From contig JAKAXM010000023.1 in the NCBI GenBank assembly GCA_021816625.1, positions 1-36,821 on the forward strand: a stretch of 36,821 bases of DNA, written 5' to 3'. A model generated the notes under the pieces. The model searched no databases. It saw only the letters and a list, made by a program, of their open reading frames with translations, and had not been told where the DNA came from. How positions within the stretch are numbered: position 1 is the stretch's first letter; each line of letters opens with the position of its first letter. Position numbers and translations under genes: made by a program. Below, piece after piece: positions 16,697 through 24,931 of this stretch. This DNA comes from Pseudomonadota bacterium (GTDB lineage: Bacteria; Pseudomonadota; Gammaproteobacteria; Acidiferrobacterales; Acidiferrobacteraceae).

Positions 16697-16746
16697 GGTT
16701 ACTTTAGAATACCTACTTCCCAAAGGTAACCGCAAGGGGGTATATA
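16697..16746. promoter_or_regulatory. wrbA promoter with inverted-repeat operator candidate
   Basis: GGTTACTTT at 16697-16705 is mirrored by AAAGGTAACC at 16722-16731 (GGTTAC/GTAACC arms exact, centre about 16714). A -10 box TATATA (16741-16746) with TTCCCA 18 bases upstream as -35 places the right arm inside the wrbA promoter spacer. The left arm abuts the hxlR start codon. This is the arrangement expected for a local HxlR regulator acting on both genes. Confidence 0.5.
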
Positions 16747-16783
16747 AAGCGCCATCGTAACGCGTTTCTGAAAAGGAGATTCC

Positions 16784-17392
16784 ATGAGCCGCATCCTCGT
16801 CTTGTACTACAGCACTTGGGGCCACGTCGAACGTATGGCGGAGGCCGAGGCCGAAGGGGCGCGCGCCGTCCCGGGCACGACCGTGGACATAAAGCGTGTC
16901 CCGGAGCTCATGCCTTCCGAGACCTTGGCCGCGATGCATGCCAAGGTGTCCCAACCGGCCCCCATCGCCCATCCGCTCGAACTCGAACACTACGATGCCA
17001 TCCTTTTTGGGACGCCGACCCGCTTTGGCAACATGAGCGCGCAGATGCGCAACTTCCTGGACCAGACGGGGCCTTTGTGGAGTGCGGGGAAGCTCGTAGG
17101 CAAGATCGCGAGCGTGTTTGTCAGCACTGGTACTCAGCACGGGGGGCACGAAACCACGATCGCCGCCTTCCATACGACGCTTCTCCACCACGGCATGATC
17201 ATCGTCGGCGTGCCCTATACCTGCCCGGGCCTCACCAAGATGGATGAGATCACCGGCGGCAGCCCCTATGGGGCGGGCACGCTGGCGGGGGGCGATGGAA
17301 GTCGGACCCCGAGCGCCAATGAGCTTGCCATCGCCCGCTTCCAGGGCGAACATGTGGCGCAACTCGCAGCGCGTCTTAGTAAGCGCGCATGA
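16784..17392 (+). CDS. wrbA: NAD(P)H:quinone oxidoreductase WrbA
   Basis: 202 residues, the standard WrbA length. WrbA is a tetrameric FMN flavoprotein that reduces quinones by two electrons, avoiding semiquinones. Motifs: [15 protein letters not shown] (phosphate loop for FMN), [37 protein letters not shown], and [16 protein letters not shown] near the end, all diagnostic. AAGGAG stands before the ATG. It is the first gene of a run with pirin, tetR and pump genes, and its stop overlaps the pirin start (ATGA), so the first two are co-translated. The divergent HxlR regulator suggests induction by quinones or electrophiles. Confidence 0.97.
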   Translation: MSRILVLYYSTWGHVERMAEAEAEGARAVPGTTVDIKRVPELMPSETLAAMHAKVSQPAPIAHPLELEHYDAILFGTPTRFGNMSAQMRNFLDQTGPLWSAGKLVGKIASVFVSTGTQHGGHETTIAAFHTTLLHHGMIIVGVPYTCPGLTKMDEITGGSPYGAGTLAGGDGSRTPSANELAIARFQGEHVAQLAARLSKRA

Positions 17393-18093
17393 TCACGGTC
17401 CGGCCGGCAGCGGCGCGGGGGCAGGCCGAGCATGGCTGGTTGTCGAGCCGCCACAGCTTCTCCTTCGGGGACTACTACGACCCCGCCGAGATGGGTTTTG
17501 GCGACCTGCGGGTCATCAACGAAGACGTGATTCAGGGCGGCGGCGGCTTTCCCCCGCACCCGCACCGCAATATGGAGATCCTGACCTATGTACTCGAAGG
17601 CGCCCTACGGCATGAGGACAGCATGGGCAACGGTTCGATCATCGCGGCAGGCGACGTCCAGCGCATGAGTGCCGGGACCGGCGTCATACATAGCGAATTC
17701 AACGCCACTGCGGATACCCCGGTCCACTTGTTTCAGATCTGGCTGCTCCCAGACCGCACTGGTCGTCAGCCGGAATACGAACAGATGCGTCCGGATCCGG
17801 CGGGGCGACGGGGACGTTTTCAGGTCTTGGCCTCCGGCGACCCGGCCGATCCCGGTCTCCATTGGCATCAAGACGCACGGCTATTGGCCGCCGAGCTCGC
17901 GCCAAACGCAACCGCGACGGTCCCGCTCGGGGGCCAGCGCATGGCCTATGTGCAGATCATTCGCGGACAGGTTACGGTCGCCGGTCAGGCGCTCGGGCCG
18001 GGGGACGGTGCGCGGCTCACCGATCTCTCCCGCGTACCCGTGCAGGCCATCACCGACAGTGCCGTGCTCGTGTTCGATCTGCGTGCGGCCTGA
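17389..18093 (+). CDS. pirin-family protein (YhhW-like quercetinase)
   Basis: 234 residues, a bicupin of the pirin family. The metal site is intact: His57 and His59 in [10 protein letters not shown], His101 and Glu103 in GVIHSEFN, numbered exactly as in E. coli YhhW, which binds a metal and has quercetin 2,3-dioxygenase activity. The start overlaps the wrbA stop by four bases (ATGA), so the two are translationally coupled. Both enzymes handle aromatic redox compounds, so a role in quinone/flavonoid-like electrophile defence is reasonable. The true substrate is unknown. Confidence 0.95.
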   Translation: MITVRPAAARGQAEHGWLSSRHSFSFGDYYDPAEMGFGDLRVINEDVIQGGGGFPPHPHRNMEILTYVLEGALRHEDSMGNGSIIAAGDVQRMSAGTGVIHSEFNATADTPVHLFQIWLLPDRTGRQPEYEQMRPDPAGRRGRFQVLASGDPADPGLHWHQDARLLAAELAPNATATVPLGGQRMAYVQIIRGQVTVAGQALGPGDGARLTDLSRVPVQAITDSAVLVFDLRAA

Positions 18094-18132
18094 CCTCCAC
18101 ACGCTCGGAGTGAGATAAGAGATGAACCCACA

Positions 18133-18795
18133 GTGAAGCTCCGTGGCCTCGCGACCCGCACGCGGCTCCTGGAAGCGGCCCGGGAAGAGTTTGAGAGATG
18201 GGGGTTACGGGGCGCGCGGCTAGACCGTGTGACCGCCCAGGCCCAAGTCACCAAAGGCGCCCTCTACCATCACTTCCGGGACAAACGCGCCCTGTTTCTC
18301 GCGGCATTCGATCAGGCCATGGAACAAGAACTCGACACCCTGTGGATCCGGCCGTTCCGTGAAACCGACGACCCCCTGCCGCGGCTGGCCGCAGGACTCA
18401 GCCATTATGCCCAGACCTGGGGCCAACACCCACGGGGTGGCGGCGCGTTCGGTCAGCGCACCCTTACCGATATGGCCGCTGCAGATCCGGAACTGTCCCC
18501 CCATCTCGCACGGCTTTCTGATCGCGCGCGCGAGCGTTTGACGGTGGTCTTGATACGGGCCCGGCGCGCGGGTCTTGTACGCCGCGATGCCGATTGCGAG
18601 GCGGCCGCCCTCTTTATTTTATCGTCTTGGCGAGGCTGTCTGCAGGGCGCCCGCGGCGCAAAGGCACCCCTACAGGCCTGTGGCACGGAACTCATGCGCT
18701 ATGTGGCGACCCTAGCCCCTTTGGCAGCCTGCGGGACATTACCGGCACCGGCGGCCCCCTTTCGGTCGACCACTGTGACCTGTCCAACGGCATGA
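18133..18795 (+). CDS. TetR-family regulator
   Basis: 220 residues, beginning at GTG 18133; an ATG at 18122 is out of frame and stops at once, and the ribosome-binding site is weak. The N-terminal helix-turn-helix is typical: TRTRLLEAAREEFERWG, then LDRVTAQAQVTKGALYHHFRDKRALF (about 28-56). The C-terminal ligand domain is not diagnostic, though GGGAFGQRTLTDMAAADPEL with the following LSDRARERL resembles AcrR/YcdC-like members. It begins 39 bases after pirin and its stop lies within the ATGATG start of the efflux lipoprotein, so it is likely a repressor of this pump, released by a substrate. The last about 20 residues look like unconserved tail. Confidence 0.92.
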   Translation: MKLRGLATRTRLLEAAREEFERWGLRGARLDRVTAQAQVTKGALYHHFRDKRALFLAAFDQAMEQELDTLWIRPFRETDDPLPRLAAGLSHYAQTWGQHPRGGGAFGQRTLTDMAAADPELSPHLARLSDRARERLTVVLIRARRAGLVRRDADCEAAALFILSSWRGCLQGARGAKAPLQACGTELMRYVATLAPLAACGTLPAPAAPFRSTTVTCPTA

Positions 18796-20282
18796 TGCGG
18801 CCGCTCGCACCGCATCCCCGGGCGGTCCCGCGACCGATCCGGGCCGCAGCCATCGCGCTCCTTAGTCTAACGCTCTTGGCCTGTGTGCCGCCGCCGCGGA
18901 CGCCACTCGCGCACCCTCGGACACGCGCCCCGCAACTGGGCCCCTGGCGCCCGACGCACGAGACCCAAGGGGCGGCGCTCGGTCCCTGGCCTGCGACCCA
19001 CTGGTGGCGCGCCTTTCACGACCGGCGATTGAACCACTTGATCCGCATGGGACTGCGAGCCAACGCAGGACTGAAGGCGGCGCGCGCCCACCTGCGCGCC
19101 GCTCATGCCGCCTATCGTCTCGCGCAGGCACGCACGGGGCTTTCGATCTCCTTCGCCGGACGCGCGTTGCGGGAGCGGGCCTCGGCAACGGGGCTCGTCC
19201 CGCCGCCCTTTGCCGGACATACCATCAATTACGCGAGTCTGGGGCTCCATGCGCGCGCTGATCTCTCGGTCTGGGACCGCCAACACGCCGAAGTCGCGGC
19301 GGCGCTCGGCGCGGCCCGGGCCGCTCGCGCGCAGGCCGCCCTCATCCGCTTGGTCGTAAGCACGGAGATCGCCGACGACGACTTCGCCCTCGCCGCCCTC
19401 GCTGATCGGGTGCAGGCGGCCGAGGCGATCGTCCGCGTACGTCGTCACATACGCGGACTGCTCGCCGCGCGCTACCACGCGGGTATCGCAAGCGCCATCT
19501 CTTACAATGACAATGAGGCCATCGTGGCCCTGGCGCGCACCGAACGCGATGAGGCGCAAGTGGCGCTCGCCAAGACGCGCTTGGCCCTAGCAACGCTCCT
19601 CGGGCGCGGACCGCGCTTCGCGCACACCCTGACCCCACCGGCGCTCGGCACACTTCCGTCGCAGGGGTTTCCAGCCCACGTAGGGCTCGATCTCATCGCC
19701 CGCCGCCCCGACATCCAGGTCCGTTACTGGCAGGTCGAGGAAGCGGTGGCCGGCCGCCGTGCAGCCCGCGCGGGTTATTATCCCAACATCTCCCTTTCAG
19801 CCCAGGCCGGGTTTGCGAGCATCAAACTCGCAGACCTAGTCGACCCTGCTAATCTCGTAACCCTGTTTGGGCCCGCCTTAAACCTGCCGATCTTTACGAG
19901 CGGCGCACGCCGGGCACGCCTGAGCGTAAGCCGCGCCCGCTTCGATAGTGCTGTCGATGATTACAACGCGGCCATCATCCGCGCGGCCAATCACGTGGCC
20001 TATGCCCTGTTCGTCTTGCGCATCGCCCGTCACCGTGCGAACGTCGCCCGCGCAGCAGCGCGCAGCGCCCACCGCGCCCTGGTCCTCGTGGCCGCGCGCG
20101 CCCAGGCCGGGGTCGCCGACGCCCTTACCCTCCGTAAGGCACGTCTCACCGCCCTGCTGCAAGCCGAGCGCGCCCAGGTCACCCGTGCGCGGGTGCTCAT
20201 GGCGCAGGTCGCCGTCATAAAGAGCCTGGGGGGCGGTTACCGCGCGCCGGATGCCCGGAGCCTGTCAGCCGCCCCCCTATGA
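18792..20282 (+). CDS. NodT/TolC-like outer-membrane efflux lipoprotein
   Basis: 496 residues starting at the ATGATG that overlaps the tetR stop; the frame is open farther upstream inside tetR but that part is a shadow. A lipobox LLAC places the lipidated cysteine at residue 31. The rest is an efflux outer-membrane channel of the RND-lipoprotein (NodT) type: two long repeats with coiled helices, WWRAFHDRRLNHLIRMGL, the DLSVWDRQHAEVAAALGAAR motif, then LDLIARRPDIQVRYWQVEEA, GYYPNISLSAQAGF and LFGPALNLPIFTSGARRARL. It would form the exit duct for the EmrA/EmrB-like pump encoded next. Confidence 0.94.
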   Translation: MMRPLAPHPRAVPRPIRAAAIALLSLTLLACVPPPRTPLAHPRTRAPQLGPWRPTHETQGAALGPWPATHWWRAFHDRRLNHLIRMGLRANAGLKAARAHLRAAHAAYRLAQARTGLSISFAGRALRERASATGLVPPPFAGHTINYASLGLHARADLSVWDRQHAEVAAALGAARAARAQAALIRLVVSTEIADDDFALAALADRVQAAEAIVRVRRHIRGLLAARYHAGIASAISYNDNEAIVALARTERDEAQVALAKTRLALATLLGRGPRFAHTLTPPALGTLPSQGFPAHVGLDLIARRPDIQVRYWQVEEAVAGRRAARAGYYPNISLSAQAGFASIKLADLVDPANLVTLFGPALNLPIFTSGARRARLSVSRARFDSAVDDYNAAIIRAANHVAYALFVLRIARHRANVARAAARSAHRALVLVAARAQAGVADALTLRKARLTALLQAERAQVTRARVLMAQVAVIKSLGGGYRAPDARSLSAAPL

Positions 20283-20322
20283 TCGATCCCCTTAGTTCGA
20301 CTGCTGCCCTGAAAGGAGCCTT

Positions 20323-21501
20323 GTGAGCACTCCCGCGCCCACCGATACCCGCCATTCCGACCGCCGCCGGCGACTCCTCTGGCTCATTACCGCGGGTTTC
20401 CTACTGCTGGCCGCGGGCTATCTCATCTATTGGCTGCTCATCGGCCGCTTCTTCGTGAGCACCGACGACGCCTACGTCCGCGGTAATTTAGTCCCGCTGA
20501 CGGCGCGGGTCGCGGGCACCGTAACGGCGATCACAGGCGATGACACCGATCTCGTCAGGGCGGGCTCGCCTGTGGTCATGCTCGACCCGACCAACGCCCG
20601 GCTAAAACTCGACCAGGCCGAGGCGGCACTCGCCGCCGCGGTCCGTAGCGCCCGTGCCGCGCGCGCCCAGTGGCACGCCTTGCAAAGCGCGGCCCAGGCC
20701 GCACATGTTCGTTATGAGCTCGCCGCAAGCGACGAGCGCCGGCGCCGACATCTGGCGGCCATTGACGCCATTTCCCGCGAGTCGTGGCGGCACACCCGCG
20801 CGACGGCCCAGACGCTCGCGGCGCAGTATCGGGCCGCCGTGGCCCGTGCCCGCGCCCAGCAAGCCGTGGCCGGTACGCGTCCCCTGAGGCGCCTGCCGGC
20901 CATCCGTCAGGCGATGACGGCGGTGAAGACCGCCTATCTCGATCTTACGCATTGCGTGGTTCGCGCCCCGGTCACGGGCTACATCGCCAAACGACACGTG
21001 CAGTTGGGGCAACGCGTCACCGCCCACGAGACCTTGCTTGTCATCATCCCCCTACAGAGGCTTTGGGTGAGCGCCAATTTCAAGGAAACCGATCTCGGAT
21101 CCTTACGCATCGGGCAACCGGCGCGCGTGGTGGCCGACATCTATGGCGATAAGGTCGTCTATCATGGCCGCGTAGCCGGCATCGGGGCAGGCACCGGCTC
21201 GGCCTTTGCGCTGTTACCGCCCAGCAACGCGAGCGGCAACTGGATCAAGATCGTGCAACGGGTGCCGGTGCGCATAAGCCTTCCCTCCCGACTGCTGGCG
21301 CAACACCCATTGCGCGTCGGCCTGAGCACCGACGTCACGGTAAATATCCATCACACCAAGGGACCCGTGCTCGCCTCCCGCCCCCCAGCCATCCCGCGCT
21401 ACCGCACGGACATCTACGGCCACGCCTTACAGGGTGCGCGGGTCCTGATCGACAAAATATTGCAGGCAAACGGCGCACAGGTGGCCGCTCATGGCCGATG
21501 A
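20323..21501 (+). CDS. emrA: HlyD/EmrA-like membrane-fusion protein
   Basis: 392 residues from GTG 20323 with GAAAGGAG upstream. One membrane helix (about 18-40) anchors it, with RFFVSTDDAYVRGNLVPLTARVAGTV as the classic EmrA biotinyl-lipoyl half. A helical hairpin (about 90-200) follows, then the second lipoyl half (VVRAPVTGYIAKRHVQLGQRV) and the beta-barrel with WVSANFKETDLGSLRIGQPA. Length equals that of E. coli EmrA (390). It connects the inner-membrane pump to the outer-membrane duct. Its 3' end overlaps the pump gene by 11 bases. Confidence 0.95.
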   Translation: MSTPAPTDTRHSDRRRRLLWLITAGFLLLAAGYLIYWLLIGRFFVSTDDAYVRGNLVPLTARVAGTVTAITGDDTDLVRAGSPVVMLDPTNARLKLDQAEAALAAAVRSARAARAQWHALQSAAQAAHVRYELAASDERRRRHLAAIDAISRESWRHTRATAQTLAAQYRAAVARARAQQAVAGTRPLRRLPAIRQAMTAVKTAYLDLTHCVVRAPVTGYIAKRHVQLGQRVTAHETLLVIIPLQRLWVSANFKETDLGSLRIGQPARVVADIYGDKVVYHGRVAGIGAGTGSAFALLPPSNASGNWIKIVQRVPVRISLPSRLLAQHPLRVGLSTDVTVNIHHTKGPVLASRPPAIPRYRTDIYGHALQGARVLIDKILQANGAQVAAHGR

Positions 21502-23023
21502 CAGGCCCCTGCCGCTTGCCCTCGTCACCGTGGCCTTGTCGCTTGGCACCTTCATGCTGGTGCTCGACACCTCGATCGCCAACGTCTCGATCCCAACCAT
21601 CGCCGGCGATCTCGCAGTAAGCCCCGACCAAGGGGCATGGATCATCACCTCATTTGCCGTAAGTAACGCTATCGCCCTGCCCATGACCGGCTTTCTCGCC
21701 CGCCGCATGGGCGAGGTCCGGCTGTTTGTGCTCGCCACGGCACTCTTCACCCTCGCCTCGTGGGCCTGCGGCCTGGCCCCCAATCTGCCGACGCTGCTCG
21801 TGTTCCGTGTCATCCAGGGCGCCATGGGCGGCCCCATGATCCCGCTCTCGCAGAGCCTGCTTTTGCGCAGCTACCCACCTGAAAAAAAGGGCCTGGCCCT
21901 GGCGTTATGGTCGATGACGGTGGTCGTGGCCCCCATCCTCGGTCCCATCCTCGGCGGCTACATCACGGATGACATCTCCTGGCCGTGGATCTTTTATATC
22001 AACATACCGGTCGGCCTCTTCACGGTCCTCACCGTATGGCAGTGGCTTGGCGATCGCGAGACACCGCGGCAAGCGGTCCCTATCGACTGGATGGGTATCG
22101 CCCTTCTGGTTGTGGGCGTAGGCGCCTTGCAGATCCTCCTCGACCGCGGCAACGACCTAGACTGGTTTGGATCGAGCACTATCGTCGCCCTCGCCATCGT
22201 GGCGGTGGTCGCGCTCACGTTCTTTATCGCCTGGGAACTGACCGATGCCCATCCCGTGGTGGATCTGCGTCTCTTCGCGATCCGCAATTTCGCCGTGGGC
22301 ACAACGGCCCTGAGCCTCGGTTATCTTGCCTTCTTTGGCGCCATCGTCATATTCCCTTTGTGGCTACAGACCAACCTCGGTTATACGGCCGTCTGGGCAG
22401 GCCTAGCCGCCGCCCCTATCGGCGTCCTATCCGTGATCTTTTCGCCACTCGTGGGGCGCGTCATCCACAAGATCGACCTGCGCGCGATCACCTCCGTGTC
22501 GTTTTTGATCTTTGCCTTCGTGTCGTTCTGGACGAGCACCTTCCCAAGCGACGTAGACTTCGCGCACCTGATCTGGCCGCGATTCGTCCAGGGCGCGGCG
22601 ATGGCCACCTTCTTTGTGCCTACGGTCACCATGGTTTTGTCCGGTCTGCCGCAGTCGCGGATCGCGAGCGCGGCAGGTCTATCGAACTTCATGCGACTGA
22701 TCGCCGGATCCTTCGGGACATCGCTTAGCATTACGCTCTGGACACGGCGCACGACCTTTCATATGTACCGCTTGCAAAGCGATCTCGCCCCCGAAGACCC
22801 TGTCGTTCGACACAGTCTCAAGGTCCTAGAGCACCACGGGCTATCGGCCCACGCGGCGGCGGCCGTCTTGATCGGTAAGGCCCATGCCCATGCCGTGGTC
22901 ATGGCAACCGAGGATTTTTTCTGGATATCCGGCTGGATCTTTCTCGGGCTTTTGGTGCTGATCTGGTTTGCCAAACCGCCCTTCGGTGCGGGCGGCAGCG
23001 AAGCCGGCAGCGCCGGTCATTAG
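21491..23023 (+). CDS. emrB: EmrB-like DHA2 drug:H+ antiporter
   Basis: 510 residues with 14 predicted membrane helices, as in E. coli EmrB. Diagnostic parts are FMLVLDTSIANVSIPTIAGDL in helix 1 (motif D1), FLARRMGEVRLF in the loop 2-3 (motif A), RVIQGAMGGPMIPLSQSLL (motif B), and VVVAPILGPILGGYITDDISWPWIFYINIP (motif C). It exports hydrophobic compounds using the proton gradient. Substrate is not readable; uncouplers and phenolics are typical for EmrB. Context with wrbA and pirin suggests aromatic or quinone-like toxins. It ends at a terminator-like hairpin. Confidence 0.96.
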   Translation: MADDRPLPLALVTVALSLGTFMLVLDTSIANVSIPTIAGDLAVSPDQGAWIITSFAVSNAIALPMTGFLARRMGEVRLFVLATALFTLASWACGLAPNLPTLLVFRVIQGAMGGPMIPLSQSLLLRSYPPEKKGLALALWSMTVVVAPILGPILGGYITDDISWPWIFYINIPVGLFTVLTVWQWLGDRETPRQAVPIDWMGIALLVVGVGALQILLDRGNDLDWFGSSTIVALAIVAVVALTFFIAWELTDAHPVVDLRLFAIRNFAVGTTALSLGYLAFFGAIVIFPLWLQTNLGYTAVWAGLAAAPIGVLSVIFSPLVGRVIHKIDLRAITSVSFLIFAFVSFWTSTFPSDVDFAHLIWPRFVQGAAMATFFVPTVTMVLSGLPQSRIASAAGLSNFMRLIAGSFGTSLSITLWTRRTTFHMYRLQSDLAPEDPVVRHSLKVLEHHGLSAHAAAAVLIGKAHAHAVVMATEDFFWISGWIFLGLLVLIWFAKPPFGAGGSEAGSAGH

Positions 23024-23034
23024 CCGCTTTTTTT
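22992..23034 (+). terminator. probable intrinsic terminator after emrB
   Basis: GCGGC (22992-22996) pairs with GCCGC (23023-23027), enclosing an inner CCGGC/GCCGG hairpin (23004-23016), followed directly by seven T (23028-23034). The structure overlaps the last codons and stop of emrB. The outer stem is only five pairs. Confidence 0.5.
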
Positions 23035-23089
23035 CCGGCAATCGGATCACGGATCTTACAGATGAGCATGCACTTTGCTAACATGGGCC

Positions 23090-24799
23090 ATGCCTTTGTT
23101 TCCTAAATCGCGCCCGCTATCGGCGGCCTTGATCGCGGCTATCCTGGTCCTCATCTTCGTGCCGCTTGCGCTGCGGCCACTCTTTAATCTCAACGAGGGA
23201 CTCTACGCCGAGGCCGCGCGCGAGATGCTCGCGCACAACCCCCTGATCCCGCGCCTCGACGGCATGCCCTACCTTGAGAAGCCGCCTATCTTCTATTGGC
23301 TCATCATGCTGTCGTACAAGGTATTTGGAATCGGCAAGTTCGCGGCGCGACTGCCGTCGGCGATCTCGGCACTGGCGACCATCGCGATGGTCGCCCGTTT
23401 CGCGCGGGACCGCGTCACGCCTGCCCTGTGGCCGCCCCTGCTACTCCTGTCGTCGGCCGGCTTCTATATGATGTCGCAGCTCGCGATGTTCGACATGACC
23501 TTCACCTTCTTTCATACCATCGCGCTGCTTGCCTTCTTCTCCTATATCGAGCGGCCCGCGCGCGTGTCGCGGCTCTGGCTGGCCGCCGCCGCGAGCGCCC
23601 TGGCCTGCCTAACCAAGGGCCTCATCGGCATCGTCCTGCCGGGTCTAATCGTCATCACCTTCCTGGCTTGGGAACGAAAAACTTTGCCCTGGCGGCCTTT
23701 TTTGGTGGCCTGGCTCGTCTTTTTCGTCATCGTCCTGCCCTGGCACATTTGGATGACACTGCACGTTCCGCATTTCTTCGATCGCTACATCATCCAGGAA
23801 CACTTCGACCGCTTCCTGGGTACGCTCAAGCCCATGGACTACCGGCGACCGCCTCTTTACTACAACCTGGAACACATCCTGATCGGTGTATTTCCGTGGA
23901 CACCCTTTCTCATAGACGCCCTGATCGAAAGACGTCCCTATGACCGCCTGGATCGCTTCCTGCTCGTCTGGGCCGGCGTCTACCTCGTATTTTTTACGGT
24001 CTCCAAGACCTCGTCCTCCTACTACATGCTGCCGATCATGCCAGCGCTCGCCTTGTTCGTCGGGCGCGCCATGGGGCAACGCAAGGGCCGGGCGTTTCTC
24101 TGGATCGCCGGCAGCTTCGCCGCCCTCTGCCTGGCCGGGGCCGGCGTGGCGTTCGTCCTGCCGCATCCGGCCATGCGTCCCTATGTGGCGGCGGCGTCGC
24201 TCCTCTATTTCGGGTTTTTTGTCGCGGTTCTAAGGTCCGGACGCGGCCCCACGGCGCCTACGCTCGGGATCCTTGCCGTGGGCGCTTTAAGCGGGTTTAG
24301 CGCCCTCTTTCTCACCTTCTCGCTCATCCACCCCAATCGCTACGCCTCCCAGGATCTGGCGCGCGCCTTGCTACCGCACCTCACGCCCTCATCCTACGTC
24401 TTCGTGGCCCGTCAGTATGAAGATCTGTCCTCGCTCGACTTTTACTTGAATCGCCCGATCTATGTCTTCGACCCCCATCAGGGCGACCTTTATTACGGCA
24501 TCCGCCATGACTCAGCCGTACACCGCCTGATCAGGGGGGCTGCCTTAAGGCGGCTTGCGCGCACCCAGAGGGTCTTTATCGTCGGGCCGGTATCGGCGCG
24601 TGCAGGATGGAACCGTTATGGCCGTTTCCGGGTCATCGCAAGCAATGGGCGTGACGTGGCCGTCGAAAACATCCGGCCGGCACAGCGAGATCCGGTGGCG
24701 CGGCCCAAACCGACGCGCGCGTCCCGTTCGCCCGCATACAGTGCCCGCCCCTCACACCCCGACCAAGGTCGGAGACACGCGCGCCCACAGCTCAGGTAG
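23090..24799 (+). CDS. ArnT-like membrane glycosyltransferase (GT83 type)
   Basis: 569 residues from ATG 23090; a TTG at 23075 is in frame, and neither start has a good ribosome-binding site. The protein has about 12 membrane helices and an ArnT/PMT-like N-terminus: LFNLNEGLYAEAAREML, then MPYLEKPPIFYWLIM, both hallmarks of periplasm-facing GT-C transferases that use undecaprenyl-linked sugars, such as aminoarabinose on lipid A. The catalytic Asp of ArnT (PDETRYAE) is replaced by Asn in this stretch. The C-terminal about 60 residues are Arg/Pro-rich and probably unconserved. It stands alone between two modules, so its acceptor cannot be told. Confidence 0.88.
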   Translation: MPLFPKSRPLSAALIAAILVLIFVPLALRPLFNLNEGLYAEAAREMLAHNPLIPRLDGMPYLEKPPIFYWLIMLSYKVFGIGKFAARLPSAISALATIAMVARFARDRVTPALWPPLLLLSSAGFYMMSQLAMFDMTFTFFHTIALLAFFSYIERPARVSRLWLAAAASALACLTKGLIGIVLPGLIVITFLAWERKTLPWRPFLVAWLVFFVIVLPWHIWMTLHVPHFFDRYIIQEHFDRFLGTLKPMDYRRPPLYYNLEHILIGVFPWTPFLIDALIERRPYDRLDRFLLVWAGVYLVFFTVSKTSSSYYMLPIMPALALFVGRAMGQRKGRAFLWIAGSFAALCLAGAGVAFVLPHPAMRPYVAAASLLYFGFFVAVLRSGRGPTAPTLGILAVGALSGFSALFLTFSLIHPNRYASQDLARALLPHLTPSSYVFVARQYEDLSSLDFYLNRPIYVFDPHQGDLYYGIRHDSAVHRLIRGAALRRLARTQRVFIVGPVSARAGWNRYGRFRVIASNGRDVAVENIRPAQRDPVARPKPTRASRSPAYSARPSHPDQGRRHARPQLR

Positions 24800-24848
24800 A
24801 GTCGCTAGCGTCACAAGGATGTGTCACTCCCATCACGGACGATGGCGG

Positions 24849-24882
24849 GCCCCCTTCTTCTCATGAGAAGGGGGCTTTTTTT
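24849..24882 (+). terminator. intrinsic terminator after the ArnT-like gene
   Basis: A perfect 10-bp stem (GCCCCCTTCT, 24849-24858, with 24866-24875) has a 7-base loop and is followed by seven T (24876-24882). It is 49 bases after the stop. This is the clearest intrinsic terminator in the window. On the other strand it lies downstream of the AddA-like gene but without a T-run there. Confidence 0.9.
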
Positions 24883-24931
24883 GGCGCGGCCGCGGCATTC
24901 GCCCCGCTGGCAACTTCAGGTCAGGACTGGT

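Noticed and set aside
16697-17362. N-terminal extension of the HxlR frame
   Set aside because: It is antisense to wrbA; HxlR proteins are about 110-120 residues and begin at 16696.
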